Both the position numbers and the translations under genes were made by a program. The notes beneath the pieces are model-generated. The model was not told the origin of the DNA. It did no database searches and saw only the letters and a list, made by a program, of their open reading frames with translations. 64,000 bases of DNA from Hyperoodon ampullatus (taxonomy: Eukaryota > Chordata > Mammalia > Artiodactyla > Ziphiidae): the NCBI GenBank assembly GCA_949752795.1, contig OX457056.1:95998942-96062941 (forward strand). Reading direction: 5' to 3'. This document shows positions 47,771 through 59,690 of the stretch, in pieces; within the stretch, counting starts at the first letter, position 1, and each line of letters begins with the position of its first letter.

Positions 47771-48689
47771 AGTGGGAAGAGCCCAGAGCTACTGGGAGAG
47801 CAGAAAGGGTCTCAGAGCAAGTGGCTGGGGTGGGAGGAAGAGAGATGGAGTTTTGCGTGGAGCTGCCAAGGAGAAACATTAAAAAAAAAGACAAAGACAT
47901 TTTCCCAAGTGTCATGCCATCTAATACCCCTTTCCCACGCTCTTCAAAAGAATTTCATAAAAATTTTAATTGCTTTTCAATGTGTGTTTTTTTTTTTTTT
48001 TGGATTTTGGATTCTTTTGCATGCAACACTGTGTTGAAGCTAACCATGGAATACCCAGTTTTATTTGGCTTACAAAGGGAAAAACAAGTAAGAACGTTTT
48101 AAAAATGTATAATTCCACTTTTAGCATCTATTAGATTTTTTGAAAACATGGTAAAGATAGCATTTCACATTTATTATCTTTCATTCCTCTGAGGAGAGCA
48201 AGCACATCAGAAAATAAGTCATGCTGTTTTCAAGTAGGCAGAAACGTACTAGCCACTGTCTTCTTTTGATAATGGGACGCTAGTGTCATCATTAACTTGG
48301 TCTCTGCTATAATGTTTCTTTCTGATAAAGGGCTTTTGGCTGCTGGAACTTGTGACCGATGCTTTAGGGGCAATCCAGGGATTTCTTGGCACTTCTGAAA
48401 ACCTTGGGTTTCCTCTCCCCTCTCCCCCACCATTTCTCTATGGTGTCTGATATTTAATACCTTTAATACCATCTTCAATTATCTCTGTTGCATGTTAGTT
48501 CAACAAACATCCAGTAAACAGCTTCTATCTGCCAGGTGTGCCTCTTGGGACTGGAGACAGAGACAAAGATCACTGAGGTCGTGGTCCTTGCTCCTGATTG
48601 TGGGAGAGGGAAAACCTCCACATTGATCTCTATGCACAATCCCCACCATTACATAGATGTGATGGTAAGTGGGAGAGCTGGGAAGGACA
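47771..48689. other. Upstream flank, nothing recognised
   Basis: Unique-looking sequence without coding match. Confidence 0.5.
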
Positions 48690-48985
48690 CCTATATCTGC
48701 CTGACCCTAAAGATCTGTCTGATAGAAAACAAACTTATGATTACCAAAGGGGAAGGGGTGGGGAAAGGGATTTTCAGTTTGGGATTAGCAGATACAACAT
48801 AATATAAATAATATAGATAAAAAACAAGGTCCTACTGTATAGCACAGGGAACTATATTCAATATCCTGTAAGAAACTATAATGGAAAAGAATATATATAT
48901 TGTATATATCTGAATCGCTTTGCTGTACAGCAGAAATTAACACAGCATTGTAAATCATCAACTATACTTCAACAAAAATAAAGAT
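48690..48985 (+). mobile_element. L1 3' UTR fragment, sense
   Basis: acttatgattaccaaagggg, then actgtatagcacagggaact, gtacagcagaaattaacaca and cttcaacaaaaataaag form an L1 3' end of an older subfamily. Confidence 0.8.
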
Positions 48986-49053
48986 CTGTCTGCGCTCTTT
49001 CCATTATGCTGCACCACCCTGGGCTTGCCTGGAAGGCTGAGGAGCAAATCCCC

Positions 49054-49150
49054 ATTTGGGGGAAAAAGAACCACATTTGAGCATCCACGATGTGACTGGC
49101 ACATTGGGGGAAAGAGAACCACATTTGAGCATCCACGATGTGACTGGCAC
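49054..49150. repeat. Direct tandem duplication, unit about 48 bp, two copies
   Basis: Copies 49054-49102 and 49103-49150 share agaaccacatttgagcatcc and the following acgatgtgactggcac. They differ by one indel near the start and one a/g change, so the duplication is recent. Confidence 0.95.
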
Positions 49151-50066
49151 TCTAGAAATATAGTTTAAAGGATATAAAGTTTAGTCATTGAACATAAAGT
49201 CTAGTCTTTGCACTTTCTCCATGGAGAGAGGATTGAGATGTCTTTGAATTGGAGGAGATAGGTGCATATTTAGAGGCTGGGAGTGAGAAGGTGGAGAGAT
49301 GGGAGCATTTGTGATGAGGTGCTGGATGGGGTAGAAATGAATATTTCAAGATACAGCAGGAGGCAAAAATGGGCAAAACTAAGAGAAAGTTGAGGTGTTT
49401 TTTTGGGAAGGGAAGTGCATTTATCCCGGGATGAGTTTGAAGGAGGGACGATGAATTATAAGTACATTCAAAGGTTGAGAGGAGAGAGTTTGGAGGATTT
49501 ATCCCCAGGCAGGTTTTCTCAGAGGCCAGTGGGTCCTATGATGAAGGTTGCATTGGATAATCTCAGATGGGTCTAGTTGTCCTAAAACACAAGAGGTAAA
49601 CTGCTTCAATTAGTATTAGAAACTGGAGAAGTAAAATAGATACACATGAAGTAAGTGGGATGGGAGTGCCTGTGTAGGAACCACCTCTATCTATTTATAA
49701 TGGTCACATAAAACAAGCCAGAAAAGAAACTTAGTGAATTTTGGAGCTCGGGGCAATTATAGGATCCATTTTTGTTTTGTTTTGTTTTTAAATTTTTTTG
49801 GATCCATTTAGAGTAGAAGAGTTTCAGTCAGTAGAGACCTTGCTGAAAAGAGATGGTAAAGAGGCCTTGAATACGCACATGGTCTAAGTCTCAAATGAGT
49901 GGGGGGAACTGACTCCGTTCTTACTTGGGGGAAAGAGAAAGATGATTAAGCCAGAGGGAGAAACATGATTAAGTCATTAGACAAATCAAGAGCTGACAAC
50001 GATAATAAAGCATTGATATAGCTAAAGAGATTTTTTTGTGAAGCTCTAACAAATATTTTACACTTT
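49151..50066. other. Upstream flank, nothing recognised
   Basis: Purine-rich, unique-looking sequence without coding match. Confidence 0.5.
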
Positions 50067-50080
50067 TAAAAAAGCAGGTG

Positions 50081-50430
50081 GGGACTTCCCTGGTGGCGCA
50101 GTGGTTAAGAATCAGCCTGCCTATGCAGGGGACACGGTTCGAGCCCTGGTCTGGGAGGATCCCACGTGCACGGAGCAACTAAGCCTGTGTGCCACAACTG
50201 CTGGGCCTGAGCTCTGGAGCCTGTGGGCGACGACTGCTGAGCCTGTGTGCCACAACTACTGAAGCCCACACGCCTGGAGCCCGTGCTCTGCAACGGAAGA
50301 GGCCACCGCAATGAAAGGCCTGCACACCGTAGTGAAGAGTGGCCCCTGCTCGCCACAACCAGAGAAAAGCCCGCGCGCAGCGATGAAGACCCAAAGCAGC
50401 CAAAAATAAACAAACAAACAAATAAATAAA
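50081..50430 (+). mobile_element. CHR-type SINE, long form with internal duplications
   Basis: Begins gggacttccctggtggcgca, keeps ggttcgagccc and has the repeated gccacaactactga-type block. The tail is (caaa)n/(taaa)n. Imperfect target duplication (aaaaaagcaggtg and aataagaaggtg). Same long type as 11732-12081. Confidence 0.88.
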
Positions 50431-50444
50431 AAAATAAGAAGGTG

Positions 50445-51265
50445 AAGCCAACTAATTTGTCTTGCTGTATAAAGCATTAAAAACTTTTTTACTGACACTC
50501 GATGATATTGAATAGTATGTTTCTCCTCTTCACATCCTCCATGCCTCAAGTCTGTCTGCCCCCCTGGTCCTGTTTCCCTCATTAGGCACCTGGAAACAAC
50601 CAATGAAATGAGGTACAGAGCTGGAAAGGCATGAAAAACCTCTTCCGGGACTTAACTGAGTTTCCAGGAACGTCCTGTGGAATTTTACTTCTGTCCATAG
50701 AGCATCTCACTGGGACTGATTTCTCTTATAAACTGGATTGGTATTTTACTTGAGATGATCCTCGGCTAAATTGGAAAGTAGGTATCTGTGGTGTCTTTTT
50801 GCATTTCCTTTCTGTGACTCTCTTCCTGTTCCTCCTGTCTCTCCCCCATCAGGATGCTTCAAATTGTCATAAAACCTTGTGCTCAGTGCCTGCCAATTTA
50901 GAGGACATCTCTGCTAAGGTGGAGATAATATTTAGCCCTCTCAGTGGTACTAGAATTTCACAGGGACCACTGAGAGACCCTCAGTTTGACTGAACTCTAA
51001 TGAAACACATTTTTAATGGTGAAATTTTAGGTATAATAGGCTCCCGGGGAAGGGCTTGGGGTTAAGGAAAACCTTAGGAGCCCTTGAATTCTATCCTGTG
51101 AAAAACTTCATACTTAAAATTCCTGAGCTCACTGGACTCTGATGTCCTGGGGTTGTGAATAGCATGAGGCTGATGCTCAGAGAGACTGTTCTCTTCCTCT
51201 GTCGGCCAACAATGACCAACCAACTACCTTCCGCAGGTTTTAATAGTATTCTGGTAGCCAAATTA
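50445..51265. other. Upstream flank, nothing recognised
   Basis: Unique-looking sequence. Confidence 0.5.
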
Positions 51266-51275
51266 GCCAGTAATT

Positions 51276-51476
51276 TTTTTTTTTGTGGTACACGGGCCTC
51301 TCACTGTTGTGGCCTCTCCCGTTGCGGAGCACAGGCTCCGGACACACAGGCTCAGCGGCCATAGCTCACGGGCCCAGCCACTCTGTGGCATGTGGGATCT
51401 TCCCAGACCGGGGCACGAACCCGTGTCCCCTGCATCAGCAGGCGGACTCTCAACCACTGCGCCACCAGCGAAGCCT
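51276..51476 (-). mobile_element. CHR-type SINE, short form
   Basis: T-tail, gtggtacacgggcctctcac and end at ccaccagcgaagcct. Target duplications gccagtaatt lie at 51266-51275 and 51477-51486. Confidence 0.92.
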
Positions 51477-51486
51477 GCCAGTAATT

Positions 51487-52439
51487 CTTAACTCATCAGA
51501 AAGTGATAAAAACAACGACTGGTGCATTTGAGCAGCAAGAATGAAGTTTGGTCTGGCCTGGGGGGAGGTGATGACACCCAGTATATGTGCTGGTTTCCAT
51601 TTGGTCCCATTCTCAGTCAAGCAGAAAGTGTTTACAAACTAGGTAGGTCAGGCCATCAGAGATTTAAGTTGTTAAATGGTGGCCGGGCCTGGGAATATGG
51701 AGTGACTTCTGAGGAATTCAGTTCTGCAAAAGTTTAAAGAATATGAGGGTGCCTTCATCTTAGTCAAATGCAGGCAATCAATCTGCCCTTTGCATGCAAT
51801 AAACCAGGACCTTAGAAGGGAAGATCAAACAATTCATGGTGGAAAATTGGCTGGAGAGCATCCAGCCTGACCTGGATGTAGACATTTCTCCTGCCTTGTC
51901 TTGTCTCTTGCTGCAAATCATTCTGCAAGGAATAGGCAACAGCAACTTCAATCCACACACATTTGAAGGATGGTGACTTCCGCATTATCCATGGTGAAAT
52001 ACACAGCCAACAATCATTATGTATTTTCAGGCAAAGAACCATCATTCATTTCTGTTATCGGACAATCTCAGGCAGAAATCATATCTTTTGTGACTTGAAT
52101 GCACAGCATTTTCAACCGCTTTTATTACTGTGACTGAGAATAGAGCTTTGCTCTGACTGGCATTTAGTTGCCGCAGTTTTCTGAACTGCCATTTGTATTA
52201 GGTTGTCCAGGATAAGTGTGAGTTTTGGGGGAAAAGAAGGGGAAGAAAGGGAAAGAAAAAGTTGTCCTTAGGGAAAAAGCTATTTTTGTTAGCTTGAAGC
52301 AGCTTAATTTGTTATCATTGACACTGAGTGTAATGTTGATTTAACTTTTGCATTTGGGGGTATTGATTTTATGGTGAAAAGCCAGACACCTGCCATTGTC
52401 TAACAATGAGCATCACGACTAGAACTTCAGACCCAGCAT
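51487..52439. other. Upstream flank, nothing recognised
   Basis: Unique-looking, AT-rich sequence. Confidence 0.5.
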
Positions 52440-52625
52440 GACATAGAGGATGAATGGCTGCCTGAAGACAAAGGGTCTTGTCCTGGCTCTTTGAAGAATT
52501 AGCTTGAATGACACTAGCCAAGTCACTTTACCTCTGTGGGCTTCAGATTTTGCATCTATCAGGAGACAGATGTGGAATGCTTGACTTAAGATGCTTTCTA
52601 GCTCTGAGAGTCCTTGACCCTATAA
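52440..52625 (+). repeat. MIR-type relic, sense
   Basis: gccaagtcactttacctctg, gggcttcagattttgcatct and gatgctttctagctctgaga follow a MIR family element. Confidence 0.6.
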
Positions 52626-52679
52626 TTGGGGTTATGTTTTACTCTTCATTAACATCATAAATGCCTAAAACGAGGCAGG

Positions 52680-52930
52680 TTTCTAGTGAATGAAAGTAGG
52701 TTGTTTCCAACTCTTTGCTGTGACAAACAATGCTTCAATGAACTTCATGACTGTACATATATATATTTCCATACTTGTGAGATCATTTCTGAAGATTATT
52801 TTTCTGGAAGTAGAATTGCTAGGACAAGAGTTATTGCACATGAAAAAATTTTTTTATAGATATTGACAAGTTGCCTAACAAAAGCTGAAATGATTTATAC
52901 TCCGTACCCATTAAAATGGTTTTGGTGTCA
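52680..52930 (-). mobile_element. Old L1M fragment, antisense
   Basis: caaacaatgcttcaatgaac, then tctggaagtagaattgctag, matches the antisense view of old L1 3' ends. Confidence 0.5.
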
Positions 52931-53472
52931 GGTGATAGAAAAGTCAACCCAAAGTGGAGAAGGAACACTTAATGGACCTTCTACCAAACCACTCTGAGGC
53001 ATGGTTCAATACAGGCTCGGAAATGATGTCATCTGGCTCCAGTTTCTCTCTCCTGGCCTCTCAGCTCCTCTTCCTCTTTGGTGGCTCCATCTCAGACAAG
53101 TTTCCCTTCATGCAATTAAAACAGCTATGGAGTTCTAGGCTTCATCACTTCAAATTCCACTCTAGTGAGAAATTTCACATGTTTATATCCCAGAAGCTTT
53201 AATCAATGTGTCTTTGGCCTTGATGGGTCATGTGCCCATCTCTGAATCAGTTAGAGTACCCAGAGCTGGGTGTGGACTCAGCTGCACTAGAACTTCCTGG
53301 TCTGAGAGTGGGACAGGGTGTCTCAACAGTTAGAGTAGGCAGCTCTTTCTGGAAGTAGGGTCAATGGATAGAGTGTGAAATCAATAAAGGTGTATGGAGT
53401 CCTACTGTGGAGACAGACACTTTCATCTGGATTTAGGAGCTTAGATTGTGTTCCATCCTGTGAGTTGGTTTT
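52931..53472. other. Upstream flank, nothing recognised
   Basis: Unique-looking sequence. Confidence 0.45.
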
Positions 53473-53678
53473 CTTTTTTTTTTTTTTGCGGTACGCGGAC
53501 CTCTCACTGTTGTGGCTTCTCCCGTTGCAGAGCACAGGCTCCGGATGCACAGGCTCAGTAGTTGTGGCTCACAGGCCTAGTTGCTCCGCGTCATATGGGA
53601 TCTTCCGAGACCAGGGCTCAAACCCGTGTCCCCTGCACTGGCAGGCAGATTCTCAACCACTGCGCCACCAGGGAAGCC
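53473..53678 (-). mobile_element. CHR-type SINE, diverged
   Basis: gcggtacgcggacctctcac, an aggctcagtagttgtggctc segment and end at ccaccagggaagccc. It has more substitutions than the short young copies, no clear target duplication, and the older B-box type (reverse complement ggtttgagccc). Confidence 0.9.
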
Positions 53679-53679
53679 C

Positions 53680-53745
53680 TGTTGTATGTTTTAGATTCCA
53701 CATATAAGTGATATCCTACAATATTTGTCTTTCTCTTTCTGACTT
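53680..53745 (-). mobile_element. L1 3' end scrap, antisense
   Basis: gttttagattccacatataa, gtgatatcctacaatattt and gtctttctctttctgact are an antisense L1 3' end. Confidence 0.6.
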
Positions 53746-53792
53746 GAGTTTGAGGTTTTTAATCTGGAAGAGACCTATGAGGTTATTTGGGC

Positions 53793-53978
53793 CAGTGGTT
53801 CTTAAATTTGGGGGAGAATCACCTGGAAATTTTGTTAAAACAGATTTATTGGCTGAATCCCTGAGATTCTGATTTAGTAGTTCTGGGTAAGGCCCATATA
53901 TTTGCATTTCTAGTAAATTCCCCAGTGAGGCAGGTGCTGACTCTGTTGGATGGGAGGACCACGCCTTGAGAAGCACTG
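53793..53978 (+). mobile_element. MER5A-type hAT-Charlie element, near full length
   Basis: Starts cagtggttcttaaatttg and ends cttgagaagcactg, the inverted ends of MER5A. tttgcatttctagtaaattc lies inside. Confidence 0.8.
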
Positions 53979-53994
53979 ATCAAGGTAACTTCCC

Positions 53995-54085
53995 TTTCTC
54001 TCAGTTTATAGATGGGGAAATTAAAACTTGGAGAGGTGAGGGGCTGGCTCAAGGTGACTCTGAGAATAAGCAGAAAATTTGGGGT
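53995..54085 (-). repeat. MIR relic, antisense
   Basis: tcagtttatagatggggaaa and tggctcaaggtgactctgag resemble MIR. Weak. Confidence 0.4.
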
Positions 54086-55879
54086 TAGAATCAACTCCCT
54101 CTTCTCTCTCCCCCTGCTTCCCCTCTGTAAGGAAACTGAGCCCCAGATTGATTATTGCCAAGGTCATAGAGCAGAGTTAGGAAAGAACGCAAACCTCGTG
54201 ACTTTTAGTTTGCCCTTTCTCCTTGTGTCTCAAAGATTTCTACTCCTAGAGAAGTAATGCACCAGGGGATTATGGGTTTGCTCTTTCAATAGCCAGATTA
54301 TTCAGAAAGTGTTTCCCTTCAAAGTAGAGAACAAGGAGCACCTGCCTTGTTTGGTAGAAAGAAGCCGGAGCCCCATAACAGGGAAATTCAATAGCAGTCG
54401 AAAGCCTCCCTGGCTTGGAATAAAAGACTGTATATGGTGTTGGGGAGGAAAAACTTTCTTCTACCCTGTTAAGTTCAGTATCTGGGGGCATGCGAATTAA
54501 ACTAACAAAAGACAGACTGGCAAGAGAAAAAAGTACAATTTTATCAATATTTTATTTACACAGAAGTTCACAGAAAAGAGGTGAAACTCAAAGAAGTGAT
54601 GAGAGTAGGGGGCTTATATACCATTTTAACAAAGGAAAATGGATTTTGGCTTCAAGGGGTATAAATCATGGGGAAGTGACTAGGAAACATATGGGGGCAC
54701 TAATATGGAATATACAGGTTACTTAGTAAGGTATGTTTATGCAAACCCTTCTCTGTGTGATAAGAATGCTCCTCTCTTCCTGGTATGGAATGGGAAGGCA
54801 AATACCTTCACAAAGGGAGATATATGCCCTGCTTGTAGGCAGATAAGAGGAAGGGCAGAGAATTTCCTGCATATGTTGACTCTCAATTACCTTTAGCTAG
54901 AAATAATCTTTATACCAAAGTGGCTTATTTGGGGGTTAGCATATTCTGGATGGCTTCACTGGATTCAGAGACTTGCCAACATCAGGGCTGGTGAAACTCA
55001 GACTTCTGCAAGAGCAGTGTCACAGTGTTATAGGGTGAGACAGGGTGATAGTCATCCAGCCTGAGGGAAGCTATGCTTAGATTAAGATTTCAAATGATTT
55101 TATTTATTTTTACTAAAAAAGCTACCCTTAATTGTGTGTTATATTTTAGAGACTAGTATTTAATGATGTTGCTTAATGAAGAATTCTATTTTGACTTTTA
55201 GAAAATATCTAAGTTAACAATGCCCGTGTAAATTATAGCGATTTTTACCACCAGACAATTACTAAAGGACCATTATCTACCTTATCTCAATTACGGGCAA
55301 CATAACTAGAAAGAAATAAACAGCTGTGGGAGTGTTGGACTTGCAAATGCAAATCCATTAAGTGACATCATGATCCTCCTGCTTTAAAATATCTTCCCAA
55401 CCCGGAATCCCTGTGCTTACATTAAACATTTACCGCTTCCTGAGTTATCTTGCAAAATGTACATGTGTTGTCTGCATGTCATTCTGAAGGAGTTAGTTTA
55501 TCAGATCACTTTCTTGATGATAGGATAGGAACAGGAGGCAAAGCAGAGGATGATAGAAAGGAGCACAGAAAGTGGTGCCTGGGGGCCTGCGGACCTAACC
55601 CTACAAATACATTAAGTGAATTCGATACTCCTCTCAGGATTATGTATTAATTTTTCTTCCAGTTTTGGGACTGTAGTCAACCCCAAAATTGGTCAGGTGG
55701 GAGGAGTATTTTGGGTGCAGGGGACCTTCCGAGAAACCTTGAAATCTCATCAAATGGTGAGTCTGCAGTTTTTCTCCTGCCTCTGCTCTTCCCTTAAAGG
55801 GGTTCACTCATTCCAGAATTTCTGGTGCACTTTAGGTCATCAGCAATTCATTTGGGGGGTCTTCTAATCAGCAAGCTCC
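54086..55879. other. Upstream flank, nothing recognised
   Basis: Unique-looking or very old sequence. No coding match. Confidence 0.45.
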
Positions 55880-56000
55880 TGGTGGTAGCATACACTGGTG
55901 CTGGATTGGCTGAGTTCAACCCCAGTTCTGCCACCCTGTGACCCAAGGGCAAGTTACTAAACCTCCTAGAGCCTTGGTGTCCTCAGTTGTAAAAGGGAAA
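55880..56000 (+). repeat. MIR, sense
   Basis: ttcaaccccagttctgccac, ctgtgacccaagggcaagtt and actaaacctcctagagcctt are MIR in order. Confidence 0.7.
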
Positions 56001-56002
56001 TT

Positions 56003-56194
56003 CTATATCTATATCTATCTATCTATATCATCTATGTCTACGTCTATATCATCTGTATCTATATCATCTATATCTATATCTATATCATCTATATCTATAT
56101 CTATATACCATCTATATCTATATCTGTCTTTATATCTGTATCATCTACATCTACATCTATATCATCTATATCTATATCTATGTCTATCTATATC
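56003..56194. repeat. Imperfect (TATCTA)n-type simple repeat
   Basis: About 190 bp built from tatcta, catcta and tatctg units, with interruptions. It begins exactly where the MIR 3' end stops, so it may have grown from the MIR tail. Confidence 0.95.
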
Positions 56195-57900
56195 CAAGTC
56201 ATAATAGTGCAGATGAAGAGGGGCAACATGTTATGAAATCTAGGCCACTGCAGGCTGGGTTTTTCAGAAGCAGATGCTGAGATGGAGTTTGGGGTGCAAA
56301 TCCTTTCTAGGGACCTGTCTCTGTGAGTAGCAAGGCGGAGAGGCATGCCTGGGCAGAGGGAGAGCTGGGCTGCAGTGCAGGCCCCCAGAGCCCTGGAGTG
56401 AGTACTGCCCATCTGCATGGTCCCACGAGGGGCCGAGATGGCCGGCCCTCTCCATCCCTGCCTCACTCAACCACCAGATGTGGCTGCCTTGGAGAAAGGC
56501 GTACTCTTTGGTTAGGCAGCTCCTGCATCAGAGGCAAACCCTGAGCTGACATCGGGAGGCTGCCTGCTGGCCACAGTCCTGCAGCAAAGCAGCAAGGCTT
56601 CCCTGGAGACTGGGTCAGTGGGTTTATCTTCACGTCTACCAGGTAGGAATGCAACAAACATGCCTCCTCCCGGCCACCAGAGCCATCCTCTTTTTTAGCT
56701 TTTCTCCATCTTCTTTCCATTCTCCATCTGTCTGCTTCTCTAGCACCTGCTCCTTCAGGAGCTCCCATCCTTCCCATAGTCCTGAGAGCTTGCGGCTCCC
56801 CTGCAGGGGGCCTAGAAGTGTGCACACTTCAGCTGTCTTCTGTATAGTTCTATGAAAGCAGGAAGTTTCTTAAAAATTTGTTGTCTCATTCAGATAATTT
56901 GTCAGTTACTCATGACTCCTCTTTTACTTTGGTAGAGAGAAAAAACAGCCAGGCTTTATTCTGCTGGATAGAACAACACAGATGCTGGTGAATGCACTGT
57001 CAGTCCACAGCCTGCCAGCTGGTACTAACAATAGGGGAGAAGGCTTGGATGCCTTGCTTACAGATTTCCAAGAACACCATGGGCAGCCAAAAAAGCCATT
57101 TGGGCTGGTTTCTTTTCCCTCTGTTACCTTTCTAAAAGATAAAGAGGCTGACAGATCCTGAATGGGAACATGGATTTGATAACATTTGGGAGGAGGTTAA
57201 TGTCAAGGGTGCTGGGAAGCCAATGTACAAAATAGAAAATAGGAGAAGATGATACATTTCTAATGCCTTTGACATTCAGAAGCTGCTCTTGTGGGAAATT
57301 TGAAGGTGCATGGGCCATGGGAAACCAGATCATGGGCAGAGGGTTGGAAACAGCTGTGAGGGCCCCCAATGGGTTTGTGATTGTCTTCCTAATATGACTG
57401 ATCCTGGCATCACTCCCTGGAGATGCTGGCGTGTTTTTGTTTGTTTGTTTGTTTTTTTACAACAACCACCGTTTTAATTACTTGTGATTCTATGTGTCAG
57501 CAAATTAGGCTGGGCTCAGGTGGGTGGTTCCCGTGTTGGTTTTGCCTGGGGTCACTTTATGCAGCTGCAGTCCTGTGGTCCACATCTCTCTGAGCTCCTG
57601 GGATAGTTCCAAAAATGGCAGAGAGAGTGAGAGCATGTGCATCATTTGGCTGCATTGTAGAGAGGGCCACTGATTCTGTGTTCTGGCCGTTGATTTGCTC
57701 TATGTGAAATCTCCTACATCTGGTCTAGAAGCCCACGTCAGGGGCTGGAAGAGACCACCAGCTCCCTCCACGGACGGCAACCATGAAGTCCACCCTACGG
57801 GGGCCCCTCATGCGCTAGCTTCCTTCAGGAGTCCCACAGAGGGGAGTCCTAAGGAAGTGGAAACTCCCTTTCAGGCACTATTTCAGGCCTCAGCCATTCT
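56195..57900. other. Upstream flank, moderately GC-rich, no gene recognised
   Basis: The region 56260-56860 has overlapping frames on both strands (up to 120 codons, 56463-56825 minus), none like a known protein. A short (gttt)n run lies at 57437-57454. Confidence 0.45.
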
Positions 57901-58109
57901 TTTTTTTTTTTTTTTTTTGCGGAACGCGGGCCTCTCACTGTTGTGGTCTCTCCCGTTGCGGAGCACAGGCTCCGGACGTGCAGGCTCAGCGGCCGTGGCT
58001 CACGGGCCCAGCCGCTCCGGGGCATGTGGGATCTTCCTGGACCGGGGCACGAACCTGTGTCCCCTGTATTGGCAAGCAGACTCTCAACCACTGCACCACC
58101 AGGAAGCCC
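57901..58109 (-). mobile_element. CHR-type SINE, short form
   Basis: T-tail, gcggaacgcgggcctctcac and end at caccaggaagccct. It is flanked on both sides by T-runs, so the target duplication cannot be read. Confidence 0.9.
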
Positions 58110-58129
58110 TCTTTTTTTTTTTTTTAATT

Positions 58130-58560
58130 TTACTTTGCTAAAAATACTTAACATGAGACCTCTCTCCTTAACAAATTTGAAGTGCACATATTACTGCTGA
58201 CTACAGGTACAATGTGTTCAGCAGGTCTTTAGAGCTTATGCATCTTACTGGGTTGGCCAAAAAGTTCGTTCGGGTTCCACCGCAAGGTATTATGGAGAAA
58301 CCTGAATGAACTTTTTGGCTAAGCCAATATTTAACTGAAACTTTATGTCAGTTGATTAATAACTCTCCATCCATCCCTGCCCCCCTGCCCCTGGCAACCA
58401 TTGTTCCAGTCTTGGAATTTATGAACGTGACTATTTTGGATACCTCATATAAGTGGAAACATGCTGTGCTTGCCTTTCTGTGTCTGGGCTTATGTCACTT
58501 AGCATAATGTCCTCAAGATCTATGCATACTGTCGCTTATTGCAGAATTTTCTTCTGGTTT
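58130..58560 (-). mobile_element. L1M 3' end fragment, antisense, interrupted by a mariner element
   Basis: ccctgcccctggcaaccatt, ggatacctcatataagtgga and acttagcataatgtcctcaa are the antisense view of an old L1 3' UTR. The copy is split at 58246-58329. Confidence 0.7.
58248..58327. mobile_element. 80-bp palindromic mariner MITE
   Basis: Flanked by TA at 58246-58247 and 58328-58329, the mariner target duplication. The two arms (ggccaaaaagttcgttcggg and its near complement cctgaatgaactttttggct) form terminal inverted repeats of about 30 bp around a loop of about 20 bp. No transposase. Like the mariner-derived repeats abundant in ruminants and cetaceans. Confidence 0.88.
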
Positions 58561-58714
58561 GAGTCAAGCCTCAGATATTCCATGGGAGAGGCCAATAGCA
58601 GGACCCCAGTTTAGTTCCATGTTTGGGGAGGTAAGCCTGGAATCCTGGAGTGCCTTGTGCAGGAAAAGAGAAGTATCAGGTTTGGTGGTGTTGAAACTTG
58701 ACTGTCACAGCAAT

Positions 58715-58825
58715 GCTCCATTTCATTTGTGAGGACACTGGCACCCGGAGAGGCTGAGTGACTTGCCCCAGGCCTCACTGACTGTGAACAGTAGGGCAGG
58801 TCCCGAGTTCTGGCCCCATCTGGCT
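58715..58825 (-). repeat. MIR, antisense
   Basis: gtgaggacactggcacccgg, aggctgagtgacttgcccca and ggtcccgagttctggccc are the antisense order of MIR. Confidence 0.65.
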
Positions 58826-58989
58826 CCATGGACTTCAGGTCCATGGTGACCCTGCTTCTGATTTTGATCAAATCAGAGAAGACATGGGGACATAGACATT
58901 TAATCCCGTGGACACTCAAATCAGGCTGACTAACCAGGGCTTCAGAGGATGCTCTCACCCTCATTTATAAGTAGTCAGACATCTTCTGC

Positions 58990-59330
58990 CAGCCCCTGGA
59001 CTGTGCTGGCCACCAGCACATGAGGCGGCTGAGCCCTTGAAATGTGGCTCATCCATACTGAGACGTGCTGTGTGAATTTTAAAAGCTTAGTATCAAAGAA
59101 GAAGGTAAACTACCTCATTCACAATTACTAGATGGATTACATGCTGAAATGATATTTTGGATATATTGGGTGCAATAATTACATTTAAAAATTATACTTT
59201 GTATTTATAAGAATATAAAATATATTATTACAATTAATTTCACTTGCTTCTTCTTACTTTTTAAAATTGTTGCTACTAGAAAATTTAAAATACCCAAGTG
59301 GTTCACATTACATTTCTATTGGATTACTCT
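58990..59330. mobile_element. Old DNA-transposon-like repeat
   Basis: cccttgaaatgtggctcatc, tgctgaaatgatattttgga, tatattgggtgcaataatta and tacatttctattggatta recur together in mammalian genomes. I am unsure of the family name. Confidence 0.5.
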
Positions 59331-59549
59331 ATATTCACCCACATCCCTGAATGCCTTTACTCTATTTTTAGCTTCTGCTTCTTCATTTGACATCACTGTT
59401 ACTAGTGGAGACCAAGTAGGTCTTCTGCTTTGGACCTTGAAACTTAAGAGGTAGTTCACAGCATGGTGTTATTTTATACTCAGGTATGAGTTATAATCGG
59501 GTGTTCATCAGGGTCTTGGTAGTTTAATATCAATGAAGAAGGCTCCTGG

Positions 59550-59683
59550 GGTCATTCACTCAACAAATATTTATGTAACATCTTCGTGATGATGAACTAC
59601 TATGCCAGGTTCTGGGATTATGTCTGAGAACAAGAAAAAATAGTCACTGGGCTCAGGGAGCTTACAGTCTGGTAGGGGCAATG
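59550..59683. repeat. Old L2-like repeat
   Basis: attcactcaacaaatattta, ctatgccaggttctgggatt and gctcagggagcttacagtct are a familiar old repeat. It continues as aaacaaacaatttacatact after 60108, so the LTR at 59691 inserted into it. Confidence 0.55.
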
Positions 59684-59690
59684 GACATTA

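Noticed and set aside
2601..58109. tRNA genes suggested by A and B boxes
   Set aside because: The boxes belong to tRNA-derived SINEs. There is no cloverleaf or anticodon arm, and the copies have A-tails and target duplications.
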